From: Clostridium sp.
Lineage (GTDB): Bacteria > Bacillota > Clostridia > Clostridiales > Clostridiaceae
Direction: 5' to 3'
Length of the DNA: 43,220 nt
Assembly: GCA_022773025.1 (NCBI GenBank)
Contig: JALEZF010000049.1
Coordinates: 1-43,220 of the forward strand
In this document: in pieces, positions 18,525 to 26,659 of the stretch
Layout of the letters: every line of letters starts with the position of its first letter
Numbering within the stretch: position 1 is the stretch's first letter
Notes under the pieces: model-generated
What the model was told of the DNA's origin: nothing
What the model saw: only the letters and a program-made list of their open reading frames with translations
Database searches by the model: none
Translations under genes and position numbers: made by a program

Positions 18525-18778
18525 ATAGATATCCCCCCTGATTCCAAATATATAGTAGTAAGGTTGCTTATTCAATCTGCATAGAAGAAATCTATAGAAC
18601 ATCACATATTTATTCGAATATTAAATAGATAAATAAAATTATGAATCATGTATTTGTTTAATGTATAGATGGAAGACAATCTATTTGATATAGCGATTTA
18701 ACTTATATGAAGATGTTTGCTAATATTTAGGTGAAGGAATTATAAATTTGTAATAATTTTAGAGGGGGATGTAATGTT

Positions 18779-19861
18779 ATGAAGGAGAAAAGAGGAATTA
18801 TTCTAGGGGGAGCCATCATAGGTATATTATCTGTAGTGTCAGTCTTCCTAGGAAACCCAAAGAACATGGGAATATGCGTAGCTTGCTTTATTAGAGATAC
18901 AGCAGGGGCATTAGGATTACATGGAGCAGCAACTCTTCAATATGTAAGACCTGAAGTCTTAGGCATGATATTGGGAGCATTTATAATAGCTATAGCAAAG
19001 AAAGAATTCAGCTCAAGAGGAGGCTCTTCACCTTTATTGAGATTTGTTCTTGGGTTCATGATTATGATAGGAGCATTAATGTTCCTAGGATGTCCAACAA
19101 GAATGGTTTTAAGACTAGCAGGTGGAGATTTCAATGCGTTATTTGGAATTGCAGGATTTGCAGTTGGAATAGTCATAGGTATATTCTTCTTGAATAGAGG
19201 ATTTACTTTAAAGAGAAATTATAAACAAACAAAGTATGAGGGAGCAGTGTTCCCAATAATTAATATCGTTTTAGTTGGACTCGTTGCTACTGGATCAGCA
19301 TTACTTTTATTTTCAAAAGAGGGTCCAGGTTCAATGCATGCTCCAATATGGTTCGCATTAGGCTTTGGATTAATTGCGGGTATCATATGTCAAAGAACAA
19401 GACTTTGTATGGCAGGAGGAATAAGAGATTTAATACTATTTAAAGATTCTTATTTAATATGGGGATTTGTATCAATAATTGCTGCTGCATTAATAGGAAA
19501 CTTAGCTTTTGGATTCTTTAATCCAGGATTTGCAGCTCAGCCAGTTGCTCATACAGATGGATTATGGAATTTCCTTGGTATGGTTGTAGTTGGATGGGGA
19601 TCTATTCTTTTAGGTGGATGTCCAATGAGGCAACTTATATTGAGTGGTGAAGGAAATGTAGACTCTTCAATAACAATCTTAGGTATGCTTTTAGGGGCTG
19701 CATTTGCACATAACTTTAACTTAGCGGCAAGTCCAAAAGGACCAACTCCAAATGGACAAGTAGCCGTAGTAATATGCCTAGTTGCATTATTAGCTATTTC
19801 TTATTTTTCAAAAGACAAAAAGATGTCAATGAAAGTGAAAGGAGAGGTCAATGTTGGTTAG
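18779..19861 (+). CDS. yedE: YedE-type membrane protein of selenium metabolism
   Basis: This 360-aa protein has about ten membrane segments in two YeeE/YedE repeats. Cysteines lie in repeated contexts: C33/C36 (ICVAC), C105 (GCPTR), C204/C210 (ICQRTRLC) and C281 (GCPMRQ). The related YeeE takes up thiosulfate by passing it along such cysteines; YedE of this subgroup is genetically linked to selenium use and probably imports a selenium compound. The ribosome site AGAGGGGG lies 10 nt before the ATG. It is divergent from the aminotransferase gene and overlaps the TusA-like gene by 11 bp. Confidence 0.86.
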   Translation: MKEKRGIILGGAIIGILSVVSVFLGNPKNMGICVACFIRDTAGALGLHGAATLQYVRPEVLGMILGAFIIAIAKKEFSSRGGSSPLLRFVLGFMIMIGALMFLGCPTRMVLRLAGGDFNALFGIAGFAVGIVIGIFFLNRGFTLKRNYKQTKYEGAVFPIINIVLVGLVATGSALLLFSKEGPGSMHAPIWFALGFGLIAGIICQRTRLCMAGGIRDLILFKDSYLIWGFVSIIAAALIGNLAFGFFNPGFAAQPVAHTDGLWNFLGMVVVGWGSILLGGCPMRQLILSGEGNVDSSITILGMLLGAAFAHNFNLAASPKGPTPNGQVAVVICLVALLAISYFSKDKKMSMKVKGEVNVG

Positions 19862-20060
19862 AATAGATGCAAGAGGAATGTCATGTCCTCAACCAGTTCT
19901 TATGACTAAAAATGCTTTAGAGAAAAATCCGAAGGGTTTAGAAGTTATGGTAGACAATAATACAGCATGCAGAAATGTTGAGAGGTTTATGAAAAATTTG
20001 GGATATAGTGTTTCTATAAGAGAAGAAGATGAAGATTTTCTATTAATAGCAACAAAGTAA
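19851..20060 (+). CDS. TusA/SirA-like sulfur (selenium) carrier protein
   Basis: This 69-aa protein is a TusA-fold carrier with the CPQP motif (C12-P15) that forms a persulfide or perselenide. It starts inside the end of yedE with GGAGAGG upstream, so the two are translated together. In other bacteria the yedE partner (YedF) has a TusA domain and a further C-terminal domain; this one is the TusA domain only. It probably hands S or Se from YedE or the desulfurase to a later enzyme. Confidence 0.85.
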   Translation: MLVRIDARGMSCPQPVLMTKNALEKNPKGLEVMVDNNTACRNVERFMKNLGYSVSIREEDEDFLLIATK

Positions 20061-20075
20061 TATGGAGTTGATTGT

Positions 20076-20309
20076 ATGGAATATATAGCAACATTTTTTA
20101 CTCATTCTGGAGCCATAAGTTTTAGTCGTTTTTTAACTAAGAATCTTATAGAAAATGAAAAGATGCCTATACCTAGAAAGTTGAGTTCAAATTGTGGAAT
20201 AGGGGTATCCTTTAATTATGATGGGGATTTAGAAGAAATCCATAGTGATGATATGGAGAAGATTTTTTCATCTAGTAAGGGAGAATATAAACTTTTAAAA
20301 GAATTTTAA
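20076..20309 (+). CDS. DUF3343 small protein, putative Se/S carrier-like
   Basis: This 77-aa protein fits the DUF3343 family: ATFFTHSGAISF at the start, then PIPRKLSSNCGIGV with a single conserved cysteine (C40), as expected for a thiol carrier. The family commonly lies next to yedE/tusA-like genes in anaerobes that use selenium. It begins 15 nt after the TusA-like gene with GGAG upstream and closes the three-gene unit; a terminator follows. The activity has not been shown to my knowledge. Confidence 0.78.
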   Translation: MEYIATFFTHSGAISFSRFLTKNLIENEKMPIPRKLSSNCGIGVSFNYDGDLEEIHSDDMEKIFSSSKGEYKLLKEF

Positions 20310-20364
20310 ATCTAGAACTATGCCAATAATCACTTTTAATTGAAAATAAGTTGTTTAAAGAAAT

Positions 20365-20414
20365 AAGGCTTTCCTATAAGTTTTGCATGGACTTACAGGG
20401 AGGGCTTTTTTCTT
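20365..20414 (+). terminator. Terminator of the yedE unit
   Basis: GGCTTTCCTATAAGT (20367-20381) pairs with ACTTACAGGGAGGGC across a short loop, using several G-U pairs, and is followed by TTTTTTCTTTT. The region from here to about 20589 is AT-rich with no gene seen. Confidence 0.7.
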
Positions 20415-20589
20415 TTGTCTTAAATTTATTGAGATTAAAAAAATAAGTTTTTGAAAATAAAATTTTATAAAATAGCTTTTTATGCAAAAATAAATAACTG
20501 CAATTGATTATAAAAGTGAGAATACAGAGGATATGAAGTGATAATTAGATGTAATATTTTAAAATTACTCTAAAATAAGAATATTTGGA

Positions 20590-20618
20590 TTGTAAAACCT
20601 TTACGATTCTTCTATAAT
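20590..20618 (+). promoter_or_regulatory. Promoter of the cobalamin operon
   Basis: TTGTAA (20590-20595), a 17-nt spacer and a perfect TATAAT (20613-20618) place the start of RNA near 20625, just before the riboswitch. Confidence 0.75.
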
Positions 20619-20636
20619 GAAAATGAAATTGATTAA

Positions 20637-20787
20637 TGTAAATCTGTTTTTTAGGAAGAAGGGTGAAAATCTCTCGCTGTCTCGCAACTGTAATAGATGA
20701 GTGCAAGATAATATGCCACTGAAGATTATTCTCTGGGAAGGCTATTTTGTGCGATGAAGCTTAAGTCAGGATACTAAAGGATTTACA
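20637..20787 (+). promoter_or_regulatory. Cobalamin (B12) riboswitch aptamer
   Basis: The closing stem TGTAAATC (20637-20644) / GATTTACA (20780-20787) encloses the conserved B12-element blocks in order: GAAGGGTGAAAATC, CGCAACTGTAA, GCCACTG, GGGAAGG and the B12 box AAGTCAGGATACT (20763-20775). Binding of a cobalamin to this RNA shuts off downstream expression in known cases. A terminator lies 65 nt further on. Confidence 0.95.
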
Positions 20788-20852
20788 GTACACTACCTTA
20801 CGTCAGATGAGGGGGTACGGAATACAAAGTGGAAAACACGACTTATTCTGAG

Positions 20853-20879
20853 AATCTCATTAATATGAGATTTTTTTTT
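20853..20879 (+). terminator. Expression-platform terminator of the B12 riboswitch
   Basis: AATCTCAT (20853-20860), loop TAAT, ATGAGATT (20865-20872) and seven more T residues form a strong terminator. An ATGAG at about 20806-20810 could pair with the CTCAT of the left arm to form the competing antiterminator, which is an inference. Confidence 0.88.
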
Positions 20880-20963
20880 GAGTAAAGCGGTTTTTTAATG
20901 AGTTATCTACCACAGCTGAGGTTTGGTTTTTTCAAAAACATGAAAACAAGTGGAGGGAAGAAA

Positions 20964-22211
20964 ATGAAAAAACTCAAATCAATCATTTCAATCATTCTAT
21001 GTCTAATGTTAGGATTCACTATCGTTGGATGTGGAACAGCAAAGGACCAATCTAAAGAAAATGGCACAGAAAGTGCAAATCTATTACCAGAAGGAAACTG
21101 GAACCCTATACCAGAAGGAAATGAAAAGGGTGAGGCAGGAAAACTTCAATCAAAATATGTACCAAAATACGCAAAAGGATTTACTATAGAATATTACTAT
21201 GGCGGAGCAAAAATAATCGCTACAGATATAAAGGAAACAGCAAATACAGGAAAATATGCTCAAAGAGTTTTGATATTACCAGAAGGAGCCACAGAACCTA
21301 AGGATACAACTTGGGATTATGCTATCAAAGGAAAAGTGGATAGCGTTGTAACACTTGCAAGTGCTCATGCAGGACATTTTGAAAATCTTGATGCTATAGA
21401 TGTAGTTAAGGGTACATCTATAAAAGCTGATGCTTGCTACATAAAAGGTTTGAAAGATGCATTAACTACTGGAAAGACCAAGTATGTAGGATCAAGCAAA
21501 GATGTGGATAAAGAACTTATAGCTTCTCTAAAACCACAAGTTGTATTCGTTGGTGGAATGCAAAGTGATGTTGAAGTAGCTAAGAAGCTTGAAGAGAGTG
21601 GAATATTCTGCTTATACTTTGGTGATTTTGCAGAAGACCACTACATGGGAAGGGCTGAATGGATGGAGCTTGTAGGAGCATTTATAGGAAAAGAGCAAAA
21701 AGCTCAAGACTACATGAAAGAAAATGAAAAGGGAATTAATGAAATCATCGCTAGAACAGAGAAAATAAAGGACAAACCTAATGTTTTATGGTTTACTCAC
21801 AGTTCACAAGCACCACACTGGAATCTTAGAACAGATAAAGACTACGTAAACTCAATAGTTTCAGCTGTTGGAGGAAAGTTATATGCTCCAGAAAGTGAGA
21901 AAAATTCTGTTACACTTTCAAATGAAGATTTCTTAAAATATATGACAGATGCTGACAAGATTGTTTTTGGAGTTTCTCTTAATTCCTATAAGAAGGCAAA
22001 GGATATTACATACTTCAATAAAGAAGGACAAATTGATTTTGCACAAGCAAAAGCCTTTAAAAATGATGACTGCTATGTAGTAGGTTATGATTGGGCACAA
22101 GATACTGCAAGTGCTTTATCTATAATAAAATCTGCTGCAATAGCCCTTTATCCAGAGGAATTTAAGGATTTAAAAAATGATGGAAAAATAATAAAATTCA
22201 AGGTGGATTAA
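20964..22211 (+). CDS. btuF: Corrinoid ABC transporter substrate-binding lipoprotein (BtuF-like)
   Basis: This 415-aa protein has a lipoprotein signal ending in the lipobox TIVGC (C23), so it is anchored outside the membrane. The body matches the two-lobed helical-backbone binding proteins of iron-siderophore and B12 importers (RVLILPEGA, then KPQVVFVGG in the first lobe). ATG 20964 is chosen over the longer frame from 20898 because GGAGG lies 8 nt upstream and the signal peptide then begins correctly. The B12 riboswitch and the corrin genes downstream make cobalamin or cobinamide the likely ligand; a cobalt or iron chelate is the alternative. Confidence 0.82.
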   Translation: MKKLKSIISIILCLMLGFTIVGCGTAKDQSKENGTESANLLPEGNWNPIPEGNEKGEAGKLQSKYVPKYAKGFTIEYYYGGAKIIATDIKETANTGKYAQRVLILPEGATEPKDTTWDYAIKGKVDSVVTLASAHAGHFENLDAIDVVKGTSIKADACYIKGLKDALTTGKTKYVGSSKDVDKELIASLKPQVVFVGGMQSDVEVAKKLEESGIFCLYFGDFAEDHYMGRAEWMELVGAFIGKEQKAQDYMKENEKGINEIIARTEKIKDKPNVLWFTHSSQAPHWNLRTDKDYVNSIVSAVGGKLYAPESEKNSVTLSNEDFLKYMTDADKIVFGVSLNSYKKAKDITYFNKEGQIDFAQAKAFKNDDCYVVGYDWAQDTASALSIIKSAAIALYPEEFKDLKNDGKIIKFKVD

Positions 22212-22212
22212 T

Positions 22213-23241
22213 TTGAAAACAAAAATGTTTAACAGAAGGGCCAAACTTATAATGCTGATATCGCTAATTCTTTTAGCGGTATCAGTTATCTTTGCTATTG
22301 GAGTGGGTTCTGTTTATATAGAACCTTCAAAGGTAGTAGAGACATTGATTCAGGGCAGGAATGCAGGTACCGTAGAATCAACAATTATATATAATATGAG
22401 ACTCACTAGAGTTATAGCCAGTATATTTGGAGGAGCTGCTCTAGCTTTGTCAGGATTACTGCTTCAAATCTTATTTAATAATCCCATTGCGGACCCATAT
22501 ATATTGGGAATATCTTCAGGGGCCAGGCTGTTTGTAGGACTTGTACTTCTTGGAGGAGTTACCTTTGGACTTAACACAACTAATCCTTGGTTTCTATTTA
22601 TAGGAGCACTAATTGGTTCATTAACAGTAATGATGCTAATCCTTGCCTTTGCTTCAAAACTCAAAAGCATAACTACACTTTTAATTGTGGGAACAATGCT
22701 AGGGTATCTTTGTTCTGCACTGATAGGTTTTTTAGTGGCATTTTCCGATGATAACAGCATAGCTGACTTCACCAAATGGGGTATGGGGTCCTTTGGACTT
22801 ATGACTTGGAATCAAATATATGTTTTGGTAGCAGTATGTGTTGTTTTATTCATACTGTCTTTTATGCTATCTAAAAGTTTAAATTCATTTCTACTAGGTG
22901 AAGCTTATGCAAAAACTATGGGAGTGAATACTAAGGTGCTTAGAGTTCTTATCATAGTGTTTTCCAGTGTTTTGACTGCTGTTGTAACAGCTTTTGCAGG
23001 TCTAATAGCTTTTGTTGGCATGAGTGTACCTCATATATGCAGATTACTCTTAAAGTCTGAGGATGCAAGGTCTTTAATTCCTGCAACCTTAGTTATAGGA
23101 GCTTTATTTGGAGTAGGTTGTGATCTTATAGCAAGAACTATTGTTGCTCCAAGTGAACTCGCAGTTGGAACTATAACATCTGTAGTTGGAGTTCCAATAG
23201 TATTATATTTACTCATGAAGAGAAATAAGGTGAGGGTATGA
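22213..23241 (+). CDS. btuC: Corrinoid ABC transporter permease (FecCD/BtuC family)
   Basis: This 342-aa FecCD-family protein has about ten membrane helices. Visible family marks include RLTRVIASIFGGAALALSG, PYILGISSGA and, near the end, GLIAFVGMSVPHICR, the region that contacts the ATPase. It starts 1 nt after the btuF stop; the start is TTG 22213, with AAGGTGG about 6 nt upstream, since the ATG at 22225 has no ribosome site. Its stop overlaps the ATPase start. It forms the channel for the substrate caught by the lipoprotein. Confidence 0.87.
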   Translation: MKTKMFNRRAKLIMLISLILLAVSVIFAIGVGSVYIEPSKVVETLIQGRNAGTVESTIIYNMRLTRVIASIFGGAALALSGLLLQILFNNPIADPYILGISSGARLFVGLVLLGGVTFGLNTTNPWFLFIGALIGSLTVMMLILAFASKLKSITTLLIVGTMLGYLCSALIGFLVAFSDDNSIADFTKWGMGSFGLMTWNQIYVLVAVCVVLFILSFMLSKSLNSFLLGEAYAKTMGVNTKVLRVLIIVFSSVLTAVVTAFAGLIAFVGMSVPHICRLLLKSEDARSLIPATLVIGALFGVGCDLIARTIVAPSELAVGTITSVVGVPIVLYLLMKRNKVRV

Positions 23242-24371
23242 TGGAACATATAAAGTTAAATGATTTGTCAGTAGGCTATGAAGGCAAAGTAATCGTAAAG
23301 AATATAAATTTGGAATTCATTAAAGGAAAGATGACTTGCATACTTGGGGCTAATGGCTCAGGAAAAACAACTATGCTGAAAACTATAGCAAAAATTATAG
23401 AGAAGATAGATGGAGATATTGAGATATCATCTAAAAGCTTATGGGACTATAAGCAGAATGAACTTGCAAAAGAGATGTCTGTAGTTCTAACTCATAGGGC
23501 AGAATTAGAAAACATAACGGGATTTGATGTGGCATCCATGGGTAGATATCCTCACACTGGATTTTTTGGAACCCTATCAGAAGATGACGTGAGAATAGTA
23601 GAGGAGTGTCTTAAAAAATGTGAGGCTTATTATCTTAGAGATAAGACCTTTAATCAGCTAAGTGATGGAGAAAAGCAAAAGATACTTATAGCAAGAGGAC
23701 TCGCTCAGGACCCTAAGGTAATCATATTGGATGAGCCTACAAGTCATCTAGATATTAAGTATAAACTAGATGTTCTCTCCACCTTAAGGAAACTAAGCAT
23801 AGAAGAGGGAAAGACAGTAATATGCACCCTTCATGAACCAGATTTGGCTATAAAGTGCTGTGACTATTTGGTTCTTGTAAAAGGCAATGAGGTCATAGCT
23901 AGCGGTACAACAGAGGATATAGTGAAAAGTGGAAAGCTTAATGAACTTTATGGCTTAGATGAATGTCAGTTTAATGCAAACATAGGAACGGTAGAGTTTG
24001 TGAGTGAATCTAGAAAAGATTTCTTTATAGTTGGAAGTGATGAAGGTACTATAGATATATTTCGAAAGATTACTGGAGGAATGAAGGGGTTTGGTGTAGG
24101 AGTTCTTCATGAAAATGATGTGAGTTTTCATATAGCTAAAGCTATGAATGCTGAAGTGTTTTCAACGAAAGCTTATGAGGTAATAAGTGAGAAGGAAATA
24201 GAAGAAGCCTATGATTCTGCTAAGAATTACAAATATATATTGGTAAGTAATTTCAAGGTTTGCCATATCAATGCGATGAATGAGAAATTGGTTCAAAAGT
24301 TAAGGCAGAATGGTAATAAAATTTTCAACGTAAATGAGGTAAACATAGATGAGTTCATAAGTAGCATTTAA
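23238..24371 (+). CDS. btuD: Corrinoid ABC transporter ATPase (BtuD-like) with C-terminal extra domain
   Basis: Residues 1-250 form a standard FepC/BtuD ATPase: Walker A GANGSGKT (37-44), signature LSDGEK (141-146), Walker B and D-loop IILDEPTSHLD (162-172), switch H199. Residues ~262-377 are an added domain with FFIVGSDEGT, then GVGVLHENDVSFHIAKAM and EVISEKEIEEAYD, and a late FKVCHINAMN stretch; I cannot assign a function to it. Typical BtuD proteins are ~250 aa. The first ATG overlaps the btuC stop. The added domain might sense a ligand or act on the corrinoid. Confidence 0.85.
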   Translation: MMEHIKLNDLSVGYEGKVIVKNINLEFIKGKMTCILGANGSGKTTMLKTIAKIIEKIDGDIEISSKSLWDYKQNELAKEMSVVLTHRAELENITGFDVASMGRYPHTGFFGTLSEDDVRIVEECLKKCEAYYLRDKTFNQLSDGEKQKILIARGLAQDPKVIILDEPTSHLDIKYKLDVLSTLRKLSIEEGKTVICTLHEPDLAIKCCDYLVLVKGNEVIASGTTEDIVKSGKLNELYGLDECQFNANIGTVEFVSESRKDFFIVGSDEGTIDIFRKITGGMKGFGVGVLHENDVSFHIAKAMNAEVFSTKAYEVISEKEIEEAYDSAKNYKYILVSNFKVCHINAMNEKLVQKLRQNGNKIFNVNEVNIDEFISSI

Positions 24372-24391
24372 AGAAGAGGTGAAAAGCATAC

Positions 24392-25543
24392 ATGAAAAGT
24401 TTGGCTATTGGGTTAGGATGTAGAAAAGGTATGTCCTTCGATAAATTAGAAAATGAAATTAAAGCAATTCTTGCAGAAAAGTCATTGTCTGTAGATAATG
24501 TAAAAGTAGTTGCAAGTATTGATATAAAAAAAGAGGAAAAAGGTATTTTAGAATTTGTAGAAAAGTATAACCTCAAATTTAAAACTTACAGCTCTGAAGA
24601 GCTTTCTGATGTTTCGGAGAAATTCTATCAAAGCGGTTTCGTTAGAGGAATTACGGGAGTAGGAAATGTATGTGAAAGTGCTGCATATCTAGCAAGTGGG
24701 AAAGGCAAATGTATATTAAACAAGACTAAAATGGACAAGATAACTATTTCCATTTATGAAATAAATGAACCTAAGGAAATTAATAACATACTTATAATAG
24801 GTGGAACATTAGATGCTAGAAAATCATTAGGTGTACTTAGTGGACTAGCAAATGTTTATCTATCAGTTGCTACCCAATATGGAGCAGACATTGTAGAGGA
24901 TCACAAGGTTAATGTAATATGTGGCAGAATGGATTCTAAAGGATTTGAAGAATTTATAAAAGATAAAAATATAAACTTGGTTATAGATATGTCTCATCCT
25001 TTTGCAGTAAAAGTTTCAGAAGAGGTAGAGAAAGCTTGCTGTGTAACGGATACTATACTTATGGATTATAGGAGAAATGACATAAGCTATGAGTACGTAA
25101 ATATATCTTATTGCAATAGTTTTGAGGAAGCTGCAGACAGAGCTGGCTACTATGATGGAAATATATTTTTGACTATAGGAGCAAACAACATAGATATCTT
25201 TACAAAGGCTATAGATCCTAAGAGGATTATTGCCAGAGTTTTAGATATGGACAGTTCAATAAGGGCGTGTTTAGAGAATGGAATACCTAGAGAAAATATA
25301 ATTGCAGCAAAAGGACCTTTCTCCTATGAAGACAATTTAGAAGCCTTTTCAAAATACAATGCTGCAGTTATAGTCAGCAAAGATAGCGGTTTAACAGGCG
25401 GAGTCGATAAGAAAATTAAGGCTGCAGAGCAGTTAAAGATACCAGTTATATTAGTTGCAAAGCCTTATGCTAATAATAACGATAAAATATGCGTCTCATC
25501 TATTGATGAAATAAAGCAATATCTTATAAATAAAGATTTATAA
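24392..25543 (+). CDS. cbiJ: Fusion of CbiG C-terminal domain and CbiJ (cobalt-precorrin-6A reductase)
   Basis: Residues 1-125 match the CbiG/CobE C-terminal domain (LAIGLGCRKGMS, VASIDIKKEE, and GVGNVCESAA at about 89-98). Residues 132-383 match CbiJ/CobK: IIGGTLDARKS at the nucleotide site, IDMSHPFA, AKGPFS and VSKDSGLTGG. CbiG opens the ring lactone and releases acetaldehyde from cobalt-precorrin-5A; CbiJ reduces cobalt-precorrin-6A. The N-terminal and central CbiG domains are not in this protein or the window. The gene follows btuD by 20 nt. Confidence 0.86.
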   Translation: MKSLAIGLGCRKGMSFDKLENEIKAILAEKSLSVDNVKVVASIDIKKEEKGILEFVEKYNLKFKTYSSEELSDVSEKFYQSGFVRGITGVGNVCESAAYLASGKGKCILNKTKMDKITISIYEINEPKEINNILIIGGTLDARKSLGVLSGLANVYLSVATQYGADIVEDHKVNVICGRMDSKGFEEFIKDKNINLVIDMSHPFAVKVSEEVEKACCVTDTILMDYRRNDISYEYVNISYCNSFEEAADRAGYYDGNIFLTIGANNIDIFTKAIDPKRIIARVLDMDSSIRACLENGIPRENIIAAKGPFSYEDNLEAFSKYNAAVIVSKDSGLTGGVDKKIKAAEQLKIPVILVAKPYANNNDKICVSSIDEIKQYLINKDL

Positions 25544-25567
25544 GAAAATATAGAGAGTGGTGGTTCT

Positions 25568-26659
25568 TTGTTCGTAAATGGAAAAATCCTAAAGGAAGGC
25601 TATACCACAGGCTCTTGCGCAGCTGCAGCTGCTAAGGCGGCCATTTTAAATTTTAATGGACATGAAGTTGATTTTGCTAGTATAGATACTTCCCTTGGAA
25701 CATTAAATATACCCATAGAGAAAATCGTTAAATATGATGATTACTTGCTTTGTAGTGTAATAAAAAATGCGGGTGATGATCCTGATGCTACAGATGGATT
25801 AGAGATATGTGCAAAGGTAATGTTAAATGACACTGGAATCATCACCATAGATGGTGGTGAAGGGGTTGGAACAGTTACTAGAAAAGGTCTTAAGGTAGCA
25901 GTTGGAAAGAAAGCTATAAATCCTGGACCTATGAAGATGATAAAGTCAGAGGCAGCCAAGGTACTAAAAGATGGACAAGGTGTTGATATAGTAATATCAA
26001 TTCCTAAAGGGGAAGAAGTAGCTTCAAAGACATTTAATCCTCACATAGGAATAGTGGGGGGGATCTCGGTATTAGGAACTACAGGTGTAGTTAAGCCTAT
26101 GAGTGAAGATGCTTACAAGGAAAGTCTAGCTATAGAAATCGATATGTTAAAAGAGGAAGGTATAGAACACAGTACTTTTGTTTTTGGTGAATCAGGAAAA
26201 GCTCTAGCTATGAAGCTAGGTATAGATGAGAAAAGATGTATAATGACATCAAATTTCTTAGGATATATGCTTGATTATGCTAATTATAAGGGAATGAAAA
26301 GTATACTTTTAATAGGTCAGCTTGGAAAGATGTGTAAGGTGGCAGCTGGCATATTTAATACTCATTCAAGAGTAGCGGATGGAAGAATGGAAACTCTCAC
26401 TGCGCTTACAGCCCTATGTGGAGGAAATATAGATACATTAAACTCTATCTATAACTGCCTCACTACGGAGGAAGCTATAGAGATCATAAATGACAATGGG
26501 CTTCAAAAGGTCTATGACCTAATAGTTGAGAGAATTATATATAGAGTTAATAGATATGTAAAGAATGAAATTCATGTTGAGATTATCCTTTATTCTGACG
26601 GTAATGAGTTCTTGGCTAAGTCAGAAGGCGCAGAGGAATTAAGGAGGATTAATGAATAA
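25568..26659 (+). CDS. cbiD: Cobalt-precorrin-5B C1-methyltransferase
   Basis: This 363-aa protein has the CbiD start region EGYTTGSCAAAAAKAA and the later GGISVLGTTGVVKPMSE and HSRVADGRMET blocks. It methylates C1 of the corrin ring in the anaerobic, cobalt-first pathway, which itself shows that the host makes B12 without oxygen. The start is TTG 25568 with a weak GGTGG site; its end overlaps cbiET by 8 bp. Confidence 0.93.
   Translation: MFVNGKILKEGYTTGSCAAAAAKAAILNFNGHEVDFASIDTSLGTLNIPIEKIVKYDDYLLCSVIKNAGDDPDATDGLEICAKVMLNDTGIITIDGGEGVGTVTRKGLKVAVGKKAINPGPMKMIKSEAAKVLKDGQGVDIVISIPKGEEVASKTFNPHIGIVGGISVLGTTGVVKPMSEDAYKESLAIEIDMLKEEGIEHSTFVFGESGKALAMKLGIDEKRCIMTSNFLGYMLDYANYKGMKSILLIGQLGKMCKVAAGIFNTHSRVADGRMETLTALTALCGGNIDTLNSIYNCLTTEEAIEIINDNGLQKVYDLIVERIIYRVNRYVKNEIHVEIILYSDGNEFLAKSEGAEELRRINE

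Noticed and set aside
17361-20309. Selenocysteine codon (in-frame TGA) in the selenium-type genes
   Set aside because: All four genes read through with ordinary codons, and their key cysteines are encoded as Cys.
20898-20963. Longer N-terminus for the BtuF-like lipoprotein
   Set aside because: It has no ribosome site at its start, begins just after the riboswitch terminator, and would bury the lipoprotein signal; ATG 20964 has GGAGG.
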